Counted from the first letter of the stretch, positions 25,138 to 36,707 are shown. The stretch: 64,000 nucleotides of DNA from Anaspis maculata (GCA_949128115.1 OX421967.1:27668635-27732634), one strand, 5' to 3'. The notes: generated by a model from the sequence alone, not told the origin. Translations and numbers: made by a program.

Positions 25138-26040
25138 CAGGGTTATTCAAAAGTCCGAAATAAAATTCATAATTTTTTTCCATATTTATTTCGGAAAAAA
25201 CGCTCGAACAGGTCGATTTCTAAAAACGGTAGGCCGTTTTTTCATGACACGTGTCATGTTCTACCGTCAACCCCCCAACCCCAAGCCACCCTTATTATTT
25301 TTTTTTCAAATGGCACCCTATGGCTGTGGGGGCTCGTTGGAAAGCTTGTCAAAAACTCTATTCAGATCTACCATTGAAAATTAGATCGGATGCTTCACCA
25401 TGATGTTTTGAGGAACCCCAGTTTTACTTAGCAGTCCGGAATAAAATTCATAATTTTTTTCCATATTTATTTCGGAAACAACGCTCGAACAGGTCGATTT
25501 CTGAAAATGGTAAGCCGTTTTTCCATAACACGTGTCATGTTCTACCGTCAACCCTCTAACCCCAAGCCACCCATTTGTCAGGTGCAATTTGAAAAAAATA
25601 CTAAGGGTGGCTTGTGGTTAGGGGGTTGGCGGTAAAACATGACACGTGTCATAAAAAAACGGCTTATTATTTTTAAAAATTGACCTGTTCGAGCGTTTTT
25701 TCCGAAATAAATATGGAAAAAAATTATGAATTTTATTCCGGACTGTTAAGTAAAACTGGGGTTCCTCAAAGCTTCATGGTGAAACGTCCGATCTAATTTT
25801 CAATGATAGATCTGGATAGAGTTTTTGACAAGCTTTTCAACGAGCCCCCACAAGCCATAGGGTGGGAATTTGAAAAAAAATACTAAGGGTGGCTTGATGC
25901 TAGGGGGTTGACGGTAGAACATGACACGTGTCATGAAAAAACGGCTCACCGTTTTTAGAAATCGACCTGTTCGAGCGTTTTTTCCGAAATAAATATGGAA
26001 AAAAGTTATGAATTTTATTCCGGACTTTTGAATAACCCTG
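25138..26040. mobile_element. TA-flanked foldback MITE with a related MITE nested at its centre
   Basis: The ends CAGGGTTATTCAAAAGTCCG and the complement are flanked by TA. Its own palindrome centre (GTTTTACTTAAGTAAAAC when rejoined) is split by a second palindrome of the same family at about 25432-25745, which repeats the segment GGAATAAAATTCATAATTTT. The tract therefore contains four copies of the same arm in alternating orientation. Confidence 0.75.
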
Positions 26041-26171
26041 TATAGGTACTCTCGTGCTCAATTTGGTGCAAATTTGGTTAAAATGGTGCTAGTACTTTTC
26101 GAGAAATCTCAATTTCAAATGTATCCGTTTGCTACGCCGCACCCTGTACTACAATCCGTACTGTATGTATG

Positions 26172-26340
26172 AAGGTACGTTCAGTCAGCTTGTTCAGTCC
26201 CAAGTTTTAATTTTAGCCGTAAGCGTTGCATCGCTTATTGGCTGTTCTGAGGAGGCTGGTTCATAAGAGCCAATAGGCGTCGCTGCGCTTGCGACTAAAA
26301 TTAAAACTTACCGGCTAAATAGGCTGACTGAACGCACCTT
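26172..26340. mobile_element. Short hairpin MITE
   Basis: AAGGTACGTTCAGTCAGC at the left is mirrored by GCTGACTGAACGCACCTT at the right, and the inner parts also pair (AAGTTTTAATTTTAGCCG against CTAAAATTAAAACTT). There is no coding capacity. Confidence 0.7.
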
Positions 26341-26556
26341 TAGAATTGTCTTGAAATGTTGCTACGCGAGATTGCGCACGGCAGCTTCTTCCTTGAATCG
26401 TCGGAAGTCAAGAGATATATTTACATAGTGGTAATTTAATAAGTTTCTTGGCCATTTTCGAAAAGGTTTATTCAAGGGAAGAGAACATTCATTATAAGTA
26501 CGTAGTTTTAACTTGAATTGGTAGGTAAGTATAGGTATATACACGAAGGAAAACCA

Positions 26557-27952
26557 TTAGCACTTGGCGGTTCTTCTAAAGCTTGGATCTGTGCAATGTT
26601 CATTATAGAAATTGACACCATTGCCATCAAGAAAATGATTGGCACAATGGTGTCCATAAGCCCAGTTTCGATATCCACGTGATCCTTTATTCACAAAAGA
26701 ACCACATTTGAATACCCAGACGCCGTAAGTTAAACCGCCATGCGTCGCAGTTTTGAATTTCACAATATCCTTGAGGTTGTTCAGGTAATCCTGGCCCATG
26801 TTGTAAACCATTATTCCGTATCTGAAAAAAAGAGCTAGGTACAACCTTTTACCAAACAAAATATTATACGTATATGTATAGTACTCAAGTACAGGAAACA
26901 GGGTCGGAAAAAAAAAATCGCTGGGCTAAAAATTTCGGTGTCAGTCTGTTCAGAATTAAATGCACTACAATTATTTATCCAAACTCGCCAAAAACCGTAC
27001 TCACTCGAGGGTTTTGAGTCATTGAAAGGAGGGAGGTGGAAAATTGCTTGTAATTCAGAGGATGAAACGCGTTGATCTGTTGGACTCAAACACATCTCGA
27101 TACAGCATCCCCTAATGCACCAATTTGACACAAAAATTGTGAATAACCACAGAAGGGGATGTGGGGCGTGGGGAGGAAGAGTTTGTTGAGGTGGAATGTT
27201 TTTCTTTTGTCCATATGGGACCGATAAAAGTGCAATTTTTAGCTATTCTGGATATGTTGTAGACTTGTAAAATCATTCATATCTACTCTAGGTACTATGA
27301 GCAATGCAAGTAGGTGAATCGAAACCACTGCGGGTATATACAATGTGATCCACAAAGTTCGTAATCAGAGGTGACTTTGAAGTCGGAAAATATGGCCATC
27401 CAACCAAACCAGTCGCTTTAATCATTGAATATTTCCAAAGTCAACCCTAAATAATGTTTTTGCTTATCGCTCGGTATAAGATAATAATTATGCTCATTGC
27501 TCATGCGCATGCAGTCGTCTGGCTTCTCCCACCTGTGACGTAACTCATGTCAACATGCGCAAATTTGCATGGCTCTTCTGAGCAACAACAATGAACCAAA
27601 ATGGTTGCAATATGAGAAGTGATGAAGTCGAGGATAAAGTTATTCAAAAATCAAAAGTAAAGTAACGCTACTGTCGCAGAATGCTACTATAGTTATAGTT
27701 ACCGACTACCTACTCTGTTCCTTTCGTAGCTTCGTGGTAAATGGTTTCCATAAGTCCTTTAGTAAATCCAGCATGTGATTCATACTGTCCCGAGTTTTCT
27801 TGAGCGAGTTTAACGGCATCAACGATCCCCACTCCGAGATTCACACCGACCTGTCTCTTCGATCGTGTTAAAGTGGCATTATTTATAGAAACGCCAAAGG
27901 AGCAAATAATGCATGAGCAAACGAAAAAAAAGAGCAACACAGTCTTCAACAT
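26557..27952 (-). CDS. Secreted precursor with RSKR processing site and a four-cysteine C-terminal module
   Basis: Two exons, 27952-27714 and 26821-26557, join in phase 2 (GA with A) across a GT-AG intron and give 167 residues. Residues 1-20 form a signal peptide (MLKTVLLFFFVCSCIICSFG). A short pro-segment follows, with a possible N-glycosylation site (N25-A-T) and then the furin-like RSKR at 30-33, so the mature chain would start at Q34. The mature part begins with a Gly/Val-rich stretch and ends in a module with cysteines at 119, 139, 156 and 167 and an aromatic, Gly-rich core (RGYRNWAYGHH, 128-138). Two disulfides are likely. The layout suggests a secreted peptide or small effector released by proteolysis, but I do not recognise the family. 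AATAAA lies at 26472-26467 on the minus strand, about 85 bases past the stop. Confidence 0.75.
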
Positions 27953-28252
27953 TTTAACTGGTAATGATGATTTTTAATAGCGATTCACCATAATATATCA
28001 CCCAGTACAACTCACTTATCACACCGAAACTTCAATCTTATCAAATTTGTTACGACAACAATCGATCATTGTGACCTTACAAATCACAACCGTTATCCTC
28101 ACGGGGTTCCCCTCCACCGTACAGGGTATTCACGGCTCAATTTAAAGTCAGGTGGCGTAAAGCTGCGGCAGTGCAGTTTGCCAAATGCAGTGGCCTGATT
28201 TGCTAGAACAGGTTGTTTCGAACCGTTGTCATGGTGATGTGCGCAATTCCGA

Positions 28253-28330
28253 ACTTGAGGTGGATTTATGCTCGCAAAAAATAAGAACTAAAAATAAAAA
28301 TATCGATAAAAATGAAAATAAGAAAATGTT
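28253..28330. repeat. Outer inverted repeat, left copy
   Basis: CTTGAGGTGGATTTATGCTC followed by an A-rich stretch is mirrored at 30709-30785 (GAGCATAAATCCACC). The pair encloses the FB-like element, so the FB element may sit inside an older palindromic element. Confidence 0.6.
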
Positions 28331-28852
28331 AAAAAGAGCTTTCAGATTCATGCGTTTATGTTTATGCGGTTAAGAATAAGGAACTTCAACTTTCCATTCA
28401 CTGTTGCGTATTGGAGATGCGCAGATGTGTCAATAGGGGCGGCGCGAAAGAGTCTTTGAGAGCAAAATGTTTCCTAAATTCTGCACAAATCATCCTTAAT
28501 GTTATTGAATAATCAAGCTACGCGGTTAACTTACGTAGAATAATAATCTACAATGTGTTTCAAAGCCTTCCGTGGCTTGTTTTTTCTTTCGGTAATGACG
28601 AGATCCTAGCCCCTCCCAAAAATATTTATCGCCGCTACTGCCCAAGAAATTTGAGAATAAAAATAACAAGTTGAATATTTTCAACTTCTGCTCGAAAATA
28701 AACCGAACGAGTGACGAACGTAGTCGAGCTTTGTCGATGACGATGGGGGGCTGCTTCAATGCAATCCGCAGTACATCGATGTAGCAAGAGGTGCCTGAAA
28801 CCGCCTGTCTTTGGGTAGGCGAGAAACTCGCACGGGTTGCTTCGTAACGGCG

Positions 28853-30371
28853 CACAGTGGGTTGAGAGTGGACATTTTGTGGCGGAAACTCTCAAACTTA
28901 CAGAACTAGTCCAGAATGAGCTTGTGATTTCAGTAAAAAAATAATGAAAAAATTTTCATCTGAAAATTGGGGTTGTTTTCAGGGGGTGGAAATTTAACTT
29001 ACTGAATAAAAATCTGAAACTCCCGATTTTTACAGGAATTGACCTCTAAAATGAGAGAAAAATAAAGAAAAAATCTTATTTGAAAATTGGGGTTGTTCAC
29101 AGGGGGTGGAAATTGAACTTGATGAATAAAAAAAATCTGAAACTTTTGGTTTTCATAGCACTTGATCTCTTGAATGAATAAATAAATAGAATAAATTATA
29201 AAAAAAATTATGAAAAGACTCATCTGGAAGTTGGGATTGTTTTCAAGGGGTGGAAATTGAACTACCTGAAAAAATCTGGAACTTTAAATTTTCATACCAT
29301 TTGATCTCTTGGATGATGTGAAAATGATGGAAAAGATCTCACATGAAAATTGGGGTTGTTTGCAGGGGATGGAAATCGAACTTGATGAATAAAAATCTGA
29401 AACTTCTGATTTTCATAGTACTTGACCTCTTGAATGAATAAATTAATAGAATAAATGATAGAAAAATAATGAAAAAACTGATCTGAAAATTGGGGTTAAT
29501 TTTCAGGGGGGGTAGAAATTAAACTTATGGAATAAAAATTTGAAACTTCCAATTTTCATAGCATTTGACCTCTTGAATGGACAGAGAATATTTGCGGTGG
29601 TGGTTGCTCGAAGATTTGAAAAATCCACATCTGTTGCTGGTCTTGAGTTACGCCACCCAGATGAGTTTGAGAGCATCAGGACATATAGATGCATGGAAAT
29701 TACTTCACGAAATTACAAGTTCAATTCTCACCCCCTGAAAACCAGCCCAGTTTGAAGATGAGATTTTTTCATTATTTTTTTTTATCATTCAAGAGGTCAA
29801 ATGCTATTAAAATCGTAAGTTTCAGATTTTTATTTCGTAAGTTACCTTTCCACTCTCCGACACCAACCCTAATTTTCAAATGAGATCTTTTCCATCATTT
29901 TTACATCATTCAAGAGATCAAATGCTATGAAAATTGTAAGCTCCGGATTTTTTCAGATAGTTCAATTTCCACCCCCTAAAAACAACCCCAATTTTCAGAT
30001 GAGTTTTTTTCATAATTTTTTTATCATTTGTTCTATTCATTCATCTATTTAGGAGGTGAAGTGCTATGAAAATGAAAAATTTCAGATTTTTTATTCATCA
30101 ATAAGTTCAATTTACACCCCCTGTGAACAACCCCAATTTTCAAATGAGATTTTTTTCTTTATTCTTTCCTCATTTTAGAGGTCAATTCCAGTTAAAATCG
30201 GGAGTTTCAGATTTTTATTCACAGTAAGTTAAATTTCCACCCCCTGAAAACAACCCCAATTTTCAGATGAAAATTTTTTCATTATTTTTCCTGAAATCAC
30301 AAGCTCATTCTGGACTAGTTCTGTGAGTTTGAGAGTTTCCGCCACAAAATGTCCACTCTCAACCCACTGTG
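28853..30371. mobile_element. Foldback(FB)-like element with tandem sub-repeats in both arms
   Basis: The ends CACAGTGGGTTGAGAGTGGA and complement are flanked by a 5-bp CGGCG duplication (28848-28852, 30372-30376). Inside the left arm, a unit of about 115-150 bp containing GAAAATTGGGGTTGTTTTCA recurs about five times (near 28964, 29082, 29230, 29346 and 29485). The right arm carries about five inverted copies (near 29745, 29870, 29990, 30132 and 30255). A unique centre of roughly 100 bp lies near 29590-29690. Drosophila FB elements share this architecture. Confidence 0.75.
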
Positions 30372-30708
30372 CGGCGACCCAAACGTGGCGCCATCTACAA
30401 GTTATCCTCACAAGTTCTCATCAGTGGTAATTGTCTATTACTGCGATAATTTAGTTGAGAAGTGAATACCTAGACTACACATGATATTAATTTGAAATAA
30501 TGCGATGTATTACAGATCAGTGATACTGTATAACATCAAACAAAACAAGTAGGAAAAGAACCGCAATAACAACAGCATAAAGCTAAAAACTGCAACTAAA
30601 AATTTTGACGACTGTCATTTTAATGCTTCGAGCGACACCTAGGAGCAATGTTTCAAACTATTTCTCATTCTTATTTTTATTTCTAAAGTATAAATGGGCA
30701 GTTTTACC

Positions 30709-30785
30709 GTGCTTTTTCCTTATTTTTATTCTTATCGTTATTTTTATTCTTATTTTTTGCGAGCATAAATCCACCTTTGAAAAGT
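30709..30785. repeat. Outer inverted repeat, right copy
   Basis: This is the inverted partner of 28253-28330. The short open frame here (30605-30862) is a by-product of the T-rich repeat. Confidence 0.6.
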
Positions 30786-30789
30786 CGGA

Positions 30790-31845
30790 CTTGAAATTGA
30801 GCCCCAAGGGTATCAAGGATAAAACTGGTTATGAAGGGTCATCAGTAATGTTCGTGCGGTGACAGTTTCTGAAAAATTGGGATTATTCAAACGAAATTAT
30901 GAGAGCTCCAAAATTGAACCTTATTTTCTCATTTTTAAAAATTACGTAAGAATACCTTACGGATACGGACATTACCCACCGATTACCACTACAAGTCCAT
31001 ATAACTTCCATATAACTTCCTAATACTTCTTCCTATACAGATTGGGCTCTTTTGCGACGGCGTGGACAGGTATAGATAGAGTAGAGGTAATGGCGGTATA
31101 TTTGATCGGGCCATAATTTCGAACAAATCAATGATCAATTTTACCATTACAATTAACTAATTGGATGCATGGAATGCGTCAAAATTTGTGCTGGAGCATG
31201 TAAAAGTATAACATGTTGCTAGGAAAATAAGCAAGAAACTAAATGATTGCTTGATTTTTCATATATTTCGATATTAAAGTTGAAAATTTTTTGGTGAGAT
31301 TTTGATCCGAGGATGGATTGTATAACTGGTTGCCTGCTCGTTGACCATTTGCCCTCTGTTTATATTTTAAACATACGTTCCACGTGCAATGTGCCATGTG
31401 TTAACCTCAAATATTTGGCCGAGAAAAGTCATCACATCAAAGTACATACATATCAGAGAAAAGTGTCCGTCGATTTAAGGCTCGATTTAAGGTAAACAAT
31501 AAACTTTATGCTTCAATTTTTACATGGTTTATTCGTTTGTGGCACGTGTGTCAAGGCAGTACTGTCAGTTCGAACTGTTCGGATGTAACATTGGTTGCCT
31601 AACCTAATGATAAAATAATACAAAAAGGCCTGATCGCTCACTGAACCTTCTCGTATCCCTCTAGCGTTCACCATTTAGCTTCTTAATAACTATTTCACAC
31701 TAAAAACAACTCATTTGATAAGAAACGCAACGTTTTCCAATGTATTGTACACAAATTTTCCAATTTGTTAGAATGTAGCACAAGTTGCCTAATCAAAAGT
31801 TGCACATGCGTCTAGAACACTATGTATAGGAACAGGAACTATATA
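30790..31845. other. No feature recognised
   Basis: AT-rich sequence between the FB-like and mariner-like palindromes. Short open frames only. Confidence 0.55.
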
Positions 31846-32373
31846 CAGGGTGTTTCATGACTTATACGACATAGCTTAAGGATAGATCCAGTTTTTTGAG
31901 GCGGATCCGGGTCTGGCTTCGAAATTTTTCTAAGATCCTGCGTTTCAAAGTTACAGGGTGATTTATGTATTTTGGTCAAAACTTTGATAGGTCATAACTT
32001 TGAAGCAAATGAATGGAATCGAATGAAATTTGGCAGGAAATGTCTGTTACCACGAACAATCACAATGACCAACAAGGCATGCAAAAATCCAGGGCCGGAC
32101 TGAAAAAAATGGCCCCCATCAATTCTTGGGGCAAAAAAGCCATTTTCGCATCGGATTCCTAAAAAAATGCCATTGTATTTGGAAGTTGAGAAAAAATGCT
32201 ACAGAATCAGCTATCCAATACGAACGGCACACCTCAGTAGGTTTAGTAAAAAAATAAAATAAAAAAAATTGAAAATTTTAATAGCGATATTTCCTGAATG
32301 ATTTGAGATAATTCGTCGCAATTACTACTTTTCAAACAGGAAACGAGCAACATTTGGAAAAAAATCGAAACTC

Positions 32374-32870
32374 CTAACAATAGGTGATAAATACATTACA
32401 TGTTATTAACAAATGGTTTTCAAAATACCTTCCCCCAACTTCGACGCATTTTCCACATCTCGTCACTAAATGTCTAGTGGCTTTTCGGATGGTTGGTGTA
32501 TTGTTCCGCGTTTCATTAGCAGCTGCAATGATCTTTTCTCTACAATCCTTCCTGGTATTCATTTCCGTCTTGTAGACCTCTAGATCTTTCATGCGGCCCC
32601 CGAGGCGGCCCCATACTTAGTAATCTAGGACTGTGAAATCAGGAGATCTGGGAGCCAAGAATGAGGACTCCCGCGACCAATTCAGCCATGGGGGTATTCT
32701 GCGTACAAGTGTTCTCTGACGTTTAATAAAAATTGAGGCGGTGCACCATTTTGTTGAAAATAGGCAAAACATTTTGGAGGAAGTTTAGATAGCCTTCCCC
32801 CGTCAGCCGTTCCACAAAGAAATGTAGCCCAATTAAAGTGTCGTCAACCACTCCGCACCACAAATTCAGT
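32374..32870 (-). pseudogene. Tc1/mariner-type transposase C-terminal half, left arm
   Basis: On the minus strand the remnant reads WCGVVDDTLIG, then HFFVERLTGEGYLNFLQNVL, then FNKM and an AEYP...IGRG segment, then a WGR-like region and MKDLEVYKTEMNTRKDC, ending VEVGGRYFENHLL. This order matches mariner-like transposases (GxxGxxLIGP, FQQDGAP, RSPDLxPLD, GGHFEHLL). It has frameshifts and stops, so it is inactive. Confidence 0.8.
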
Positions 32871-33459
32871 GAAAACCTCCGCTGATAGTTCTTTTGTACC
32901 GTGGCATAAGGGTTTTTGTGTGCCCATAAGTGTGAATTTTTTAGTTTTAGTTTTGAAGGTTCTCTTCATTTTTTACGTTTCTCCACGGTTCCATTTCGCC
33001 ACCTGCGTTGTGCGAGGGCGATTTCGGACTTCTCATTATTGTTATTGTGTATCACTCCATTTTTCAACCCACAACCTACCCTACCGTGACGCGCTGGACA
33101 TCAGCGGACCTTGCACAGAGAGCGCTCTCTCCATCTCACGGCGCTGGACGTCACAAGGTAGGTCCTTTTTCATTTTTTACTTCAATACCCAAGACAGTGC
33201 ATCCCAGCTAAAACATCTCGGCGTGATTTTCTCAGAAACCGTTCAACCAATACAATTCTTGTTTTTTTGTGGAAATAAGCTCTAAATCTAAGCTTCAATT
33301 AGAGAGGTGCCGGTGTCTACAGCTGCTCTACTTCCCAAAATATGGCAATTTGAACCGGCCCCGAAACAACAGGCACGTAGTTATGGAGATTTATGATTAG
33401 CAAGAAGAACAATTCTACATCAGAATGCAATTGGAGCACTGTCTTAATTTTCCATCAAA

Positions 33460-33795
33460 CGCCAGAGAATACTTGGATGCAGAATACCCCCATCACTGGA
33501 TTGGTCGCGGGGGTCCTCATTCCTGGCTCACAGATCTCCTGATCTCACAGTCCTAGATTACTATGTATGGGGCCGCATGAAAGATCTAGAGGTCTACAAG
33601 ACGGAAATGAATACCAGGAAGGATTGTAGAGAAAAGATCATTGCAGCTGCTAATGAAACGCGGAACAATACACCAACCATTCGAAAAGCCACCAGACATT
33701 TAGTGACGAGATGTGGAAAATGCGTCGAAGTTGGGGGAGGGTATTTTGAAAACCATTTGTTAATAACATGTAATGTATTTATCACCTATTGTTAG
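33460..33795 (+). pseudogene. Tc1/mariner-type transposase C-terminal end, right arm
   Basis: Reads EYLDAEYP, IGRGGP, RSPDLTVLDYYVWGR, MKDLEVYKTEMNTRKDC and ends VEVGGGYFENHLL. It is almost identical to the left-arm remnant from MKDLE onward (one Gly/Arg difference in the last 72 residues). It lacks everything upstream of the third catalytic region. Confidence 0.8.
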
Positions 33796-34324
33796 GAGTT
33801 TTGATTTTTTTTTCAAATGTTGCTCGTTTCCTGTTTGAAAAGTAGTAATTGCGATGAATTATCTTAAATCATTCAGGAAATATCGTTATTAAAATTTTCA
33901 ATTTTTTTTTATTTTTTTTTTTACTAAACCGACTGAGGTGTGCCGTTCGTATTGGATAGCTGATTCTGTAGTATTTTTTCTCAACTTTCCAAATACAATG
34001 GCATTTTTCAGGAATCCGATGCGAAAATGGCTTTTTTGCCCCAAGAATTGATGGGGGGCATTTTTTTTAGTCCGGCCTTGGATTTTTTCATGCCTTGTTG
34101 GTCATTGTGATTGTTTGTGGTAACAGACATTTCCCGTCAAATTACATTCGATTCCATTCATTTGCTCCAAAGTTATGACCTATCAAAGTTTTGACCAAGA
34201 TACATAAATCACCCTGTAACTTTGAAACGCAGGATCTTAGAAAAATTTCGAAGCCAGATCCGGATCCGCCTCAAAAAACTGGATCTATCCTTAAGCTATG
34301 TCGTATAAGTCATGAAACACCCTG

Positions 34325-34930
34325 TATGTAGAAACAGGATGTTTAGGTCCCTTCGTTTCGGTTTTTTTTTTGAGTGCGCATATCTGGTGCGAATTTCATA
34401 GTTTCGTTCACCAATATTGAAAATTAACCCAAATTTTTTTTGTAGTGCCCCTAAAATTCCATAAATAATTTGGTTGAATGTTAGATACCATTTTTTATAT
34501 TCAAAGGAAATGTTTCATTGAAATTAAGTTCAACGAGAAGTTCAATGATCATTTGCAGAAATTCAGGAACAACGAAAATGGCAACAGCGCTCAAAACAAC
34601 AAGACATCGGCGTCAACTGTCAACTGACAATTATGATCACACTTCTCGTTTCTACCTCGTTTCTTCATTTGCTCATGTTTTGACGAAAGAACAGAACCTG
34701 TTGAAAATTGCTGTACCGAGAAGGAAGTTCAAAGAAGCTACGAAGAGATGCATTTACGGTATGTATAAAAGTGACAGCCAGGAACCAGTTGTTGGTCAGG
34801 CGGCTAGACAGAGCATGCAGCGTTGCATTCAACTGACAGGTACACGAAAGTTTTCAAAATTTGGAGCCTTCAAGCATACGCACCTGCCCAAACGAAGTAG
34901 CCTATTTGTCGCTCCCAAATCTTTTCCCAA
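34325..34930 (+). other. Unsupported 144-codon open frame and flanks
   Basis: A frame opens at 34518 and closes at 34950 inside the MITE at 34931. It has no signal peptide, recognised domain, splice structure or GC-rich third positions, so it is probably fortuitous. Confidence 0.3.
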
Positions 34931-35091
34931 CAGGGCCGCTATTCTTGAATAGTGTGAGAAAAGTCTCTGGAAGTTTTATATAATCCGCACTACAGACCAC
35001 GATTTTAGGCAACATTCGCTACATCAGTGTACTGCGGAATGTATTTTACTCCCAGGGACTTTTCTCACACGATTCAAGAATAGCGGCCCTG
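34931..35091. mobile_element. Short hairpin MITE
   Basis: CAGGGCCGCTATTCTTGAAT and complement (ATTCAAGAATAGCGGCCCTG) bound about 160 bases with a small loop. Both arms share GTGTGAGAAAAGTC. It cuts off the end of the open frame that begins at 34518. Confidence 0.75.
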
Positions 35092-35383
35092 AATTGTTAG
35101 CAGCACTCACACAATCCCAACGATGTTTTTTTTTTTTTTTGAAGGGAAACTGAGCAAGCAAGGACAAGGAAAATAAAAAAATAATAATTTGGAACAAACG
35201 AATTTCCATTATCTTGATGACATTACACAAAAAGATCTAAATACTCGTCTAAATATCTCCACCTAAAATGAGAAGTTAGTCGACCCCTACTCCAAATTGA
35301 AAGTTTTAGGAAATTATAGCTTCCTTTTCTTCAACAACTTCTCTAGTGACATCAGAAGCGCCCCTTAATATAATAACAGTGCG

Positions 35384-35478
35384 ATTCTGTGAAAATATAA
35401 CACTCCATAAACGCTCCGTTGCGCTGTTACTGTCTGGACAACAGCCAATGGTCGAGAGAACTTTTTTCACATTAGAGA
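35384..35478. mobile_element. Partial copy of the 37081 MITE family
   Basis: TGCGATTCTGTGAAAATATA, ACGCTC, GTTGTC-like and ATGG segments follow the order of the MITE at 37081-37225, but the right end is missing next to the MITE at 35486. Confidence 0.5.
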
Positions 35479-35485
35479 ACATTTA

Positions 35486-35647
35486 TAGCTATATTACACT
35501 ACACAATTTCTAGTACAATTTCTTGAACCATCTGCCAAAATAGTGTCAAAAAACGATGAACTTGATTGTCAATTTGACAGATTGTACAAGAAATTGAACA
35601 AGAAATTGTGTAGTGTAACTAGTGTAATACACTCGGTAATACAGCTA
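35486..35647. mobile_element. Hairpin MITE, same family as 59202-59330
   Basis: TAGCTATATTACACTACACA through to GTAATACAGCTA. It shares TGCCAAAATAGTGTCAAAAA and AATGAACTTGATTGT-like centres with the copy at 59202. The right end carries an extra partial duplication of GTGTAATAC. Confidence 0.75.
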
Positions 35648-36028
35648 TTCTATCGTGGGATCCAAACCATTCCGAATTGGGGTAGGCTGTGAAATTATTT
35701 GGAAACCAATCAACCAAACCGAGAATTGAACAAAAATTAAATCAAGTGTCCAAAGCGAAATAAGTAGCAAGTATGTAGGTACTTATCCATCGTAGTAGGT
35801 AGGAACTAGCCATAAAATAATGAAGGTCTCATTCGGTCTTGTTTACACCTCCTTATTTCTTATCAGTAATCAGTTATCACTCTTCGACTTTTTGAGCGAT
35901 GTTTTACCAGTATTACTAAACAAAAACTTCCACTCCGCTAAATACCTACTTGACAGCCAACAGAAAACCAACACTTTAATAAATTTAAACCTAACATTAT
36001 TGTTGAAGATCTCTTGAAACTCGAGACT

Positions 36029-36707
36029 ATGGACATAAATTTGGTGAGTTGAACGTCTTCTTTTTAGTTTCTATCAAGCTAGAGTGAGAACGTGCAAATT
36101 TGATCTCCTGCAGATATTTCTTCTGATGCTGTTGCCTTTGATGTCAACTCAGCAACCGGCCAAGGCATCGTCCAAAGAGGACCTCTTGCTGCCGGCAGAT
36201 TTCCCCGACTTTGACGACAACCGCAAGCAAGATGGCTTGACCGCAGTTCCCTCGACCAACAGCCAAATCCAAGGCCGCGTCCTGGAGAACCTGCTCAGCA
36301 GCGATTTCTTCCTGAGCAAGCTCGAACCATTGGCCGAATTCATCGACTTCAAGCTCAGATCGTTCAAATTCGTTGGCAGCCTCATGACGAGGGACAATTT
36401 CTACCTGCTGCGTCGTTTTCTGTTCTACCTCACCAAGGTTTCTACTTTCATCAGCAATTTCATGCCGTCAGAACCGGAAGAACCCGGAATGATGGAGAGG
36501 TTCTTGAGGGAGGAGCCGGAGGAAACGCCACTGGAGGGAAGAAAGGCGCGGACAGACGAAATCATGCCTGAACTCAACGACGATTTCAAGAGCGATTCCA
36601 ATGTACTCAGGAGAAGTACCGATGGTCAAGAGGAAATCAGTGCCGAAACGGTGGAAAGTTACTTGGAAAAAATGGACAAGTGGCGTAAAGTTTTGGATGA
36701 GAAATAG
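36029..36707 (+). CDS. Putative secreted acidic protein, 202 aa, two exons, unrecognised
   Basis: Exon 1 (36029-36043) encodes MDINL and ends at a GTGAGT donor. Exon 2 (36114-36707) follows a CTGCAG acceptor in phase 0. Together they make a convincing signal peptide (MDINLIFLLMLLPLMSTQ). Without exon 1, exon 2 would open with an unlikely N-terminus from intron sequence, which is why this start was chosen. The rest has an acidic N-terminal part, a hydrophobic helical centre (FFLSKLEPLAEFIDFKLRSF, then YLLRRFLFYLTKVSTFISNF) and a Glu/Pro-rich, charged C-terminal tail. There are no cysteines in the mature part. Codon third positions are GC-rich, unlike the flanking DNA. ATTAAA at 36861-36866 is the likely poly(A) signal. 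No family or function is recognised. Confidence 0.75.

Larger units (their letters stand above)
21266..26146. mobile_element. TIR-bounded region carrying a minisatellite and nested MITEs
   Basis: About 85 bases at 21266-21345 are inverted at 26065-26146. The outer ends read CAGGATGCGACGCAGCAAAC and, from the right, CAGGGTGCGGCGTAGCAAAC. Between them lie the 23-bp minisatellite and MITEs. Whether this was one mobile unit or two end fragments facing each other cannot be settled from one copy. Confidence 0.6.
31846..34324. mobile_element. Palindromic mariner-like element with transposase remnants in both arms
   Basis: The ends CAGGGTGTTTCATGACTTAT and complement are flanked by TA. Both arms (31846 to about 32750 and about 33440-34324) carry the same 3' end of a Tc1/mariner-type transposase in opposite orientation. 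A unique spacer of about 600 bases (32890-33430) separates them. It looks like a copy whose one end was duplicated in inverted orientation with loss of the 5' part. Confidence 0.85.

Noticed and set aside
34518..34950. 144-codon plus-strand frame
   Set aside because: No start context, codon bias or domain, and its end lies inside a MITE.
35820..36017. 65-codon frame with a hydrophobic start, just upstream of the 36029 gene
   Set aside because: It could look like a signal peptide, but no downstream exon joins it, and the gene at 36029 has its own signal-peptide exon.
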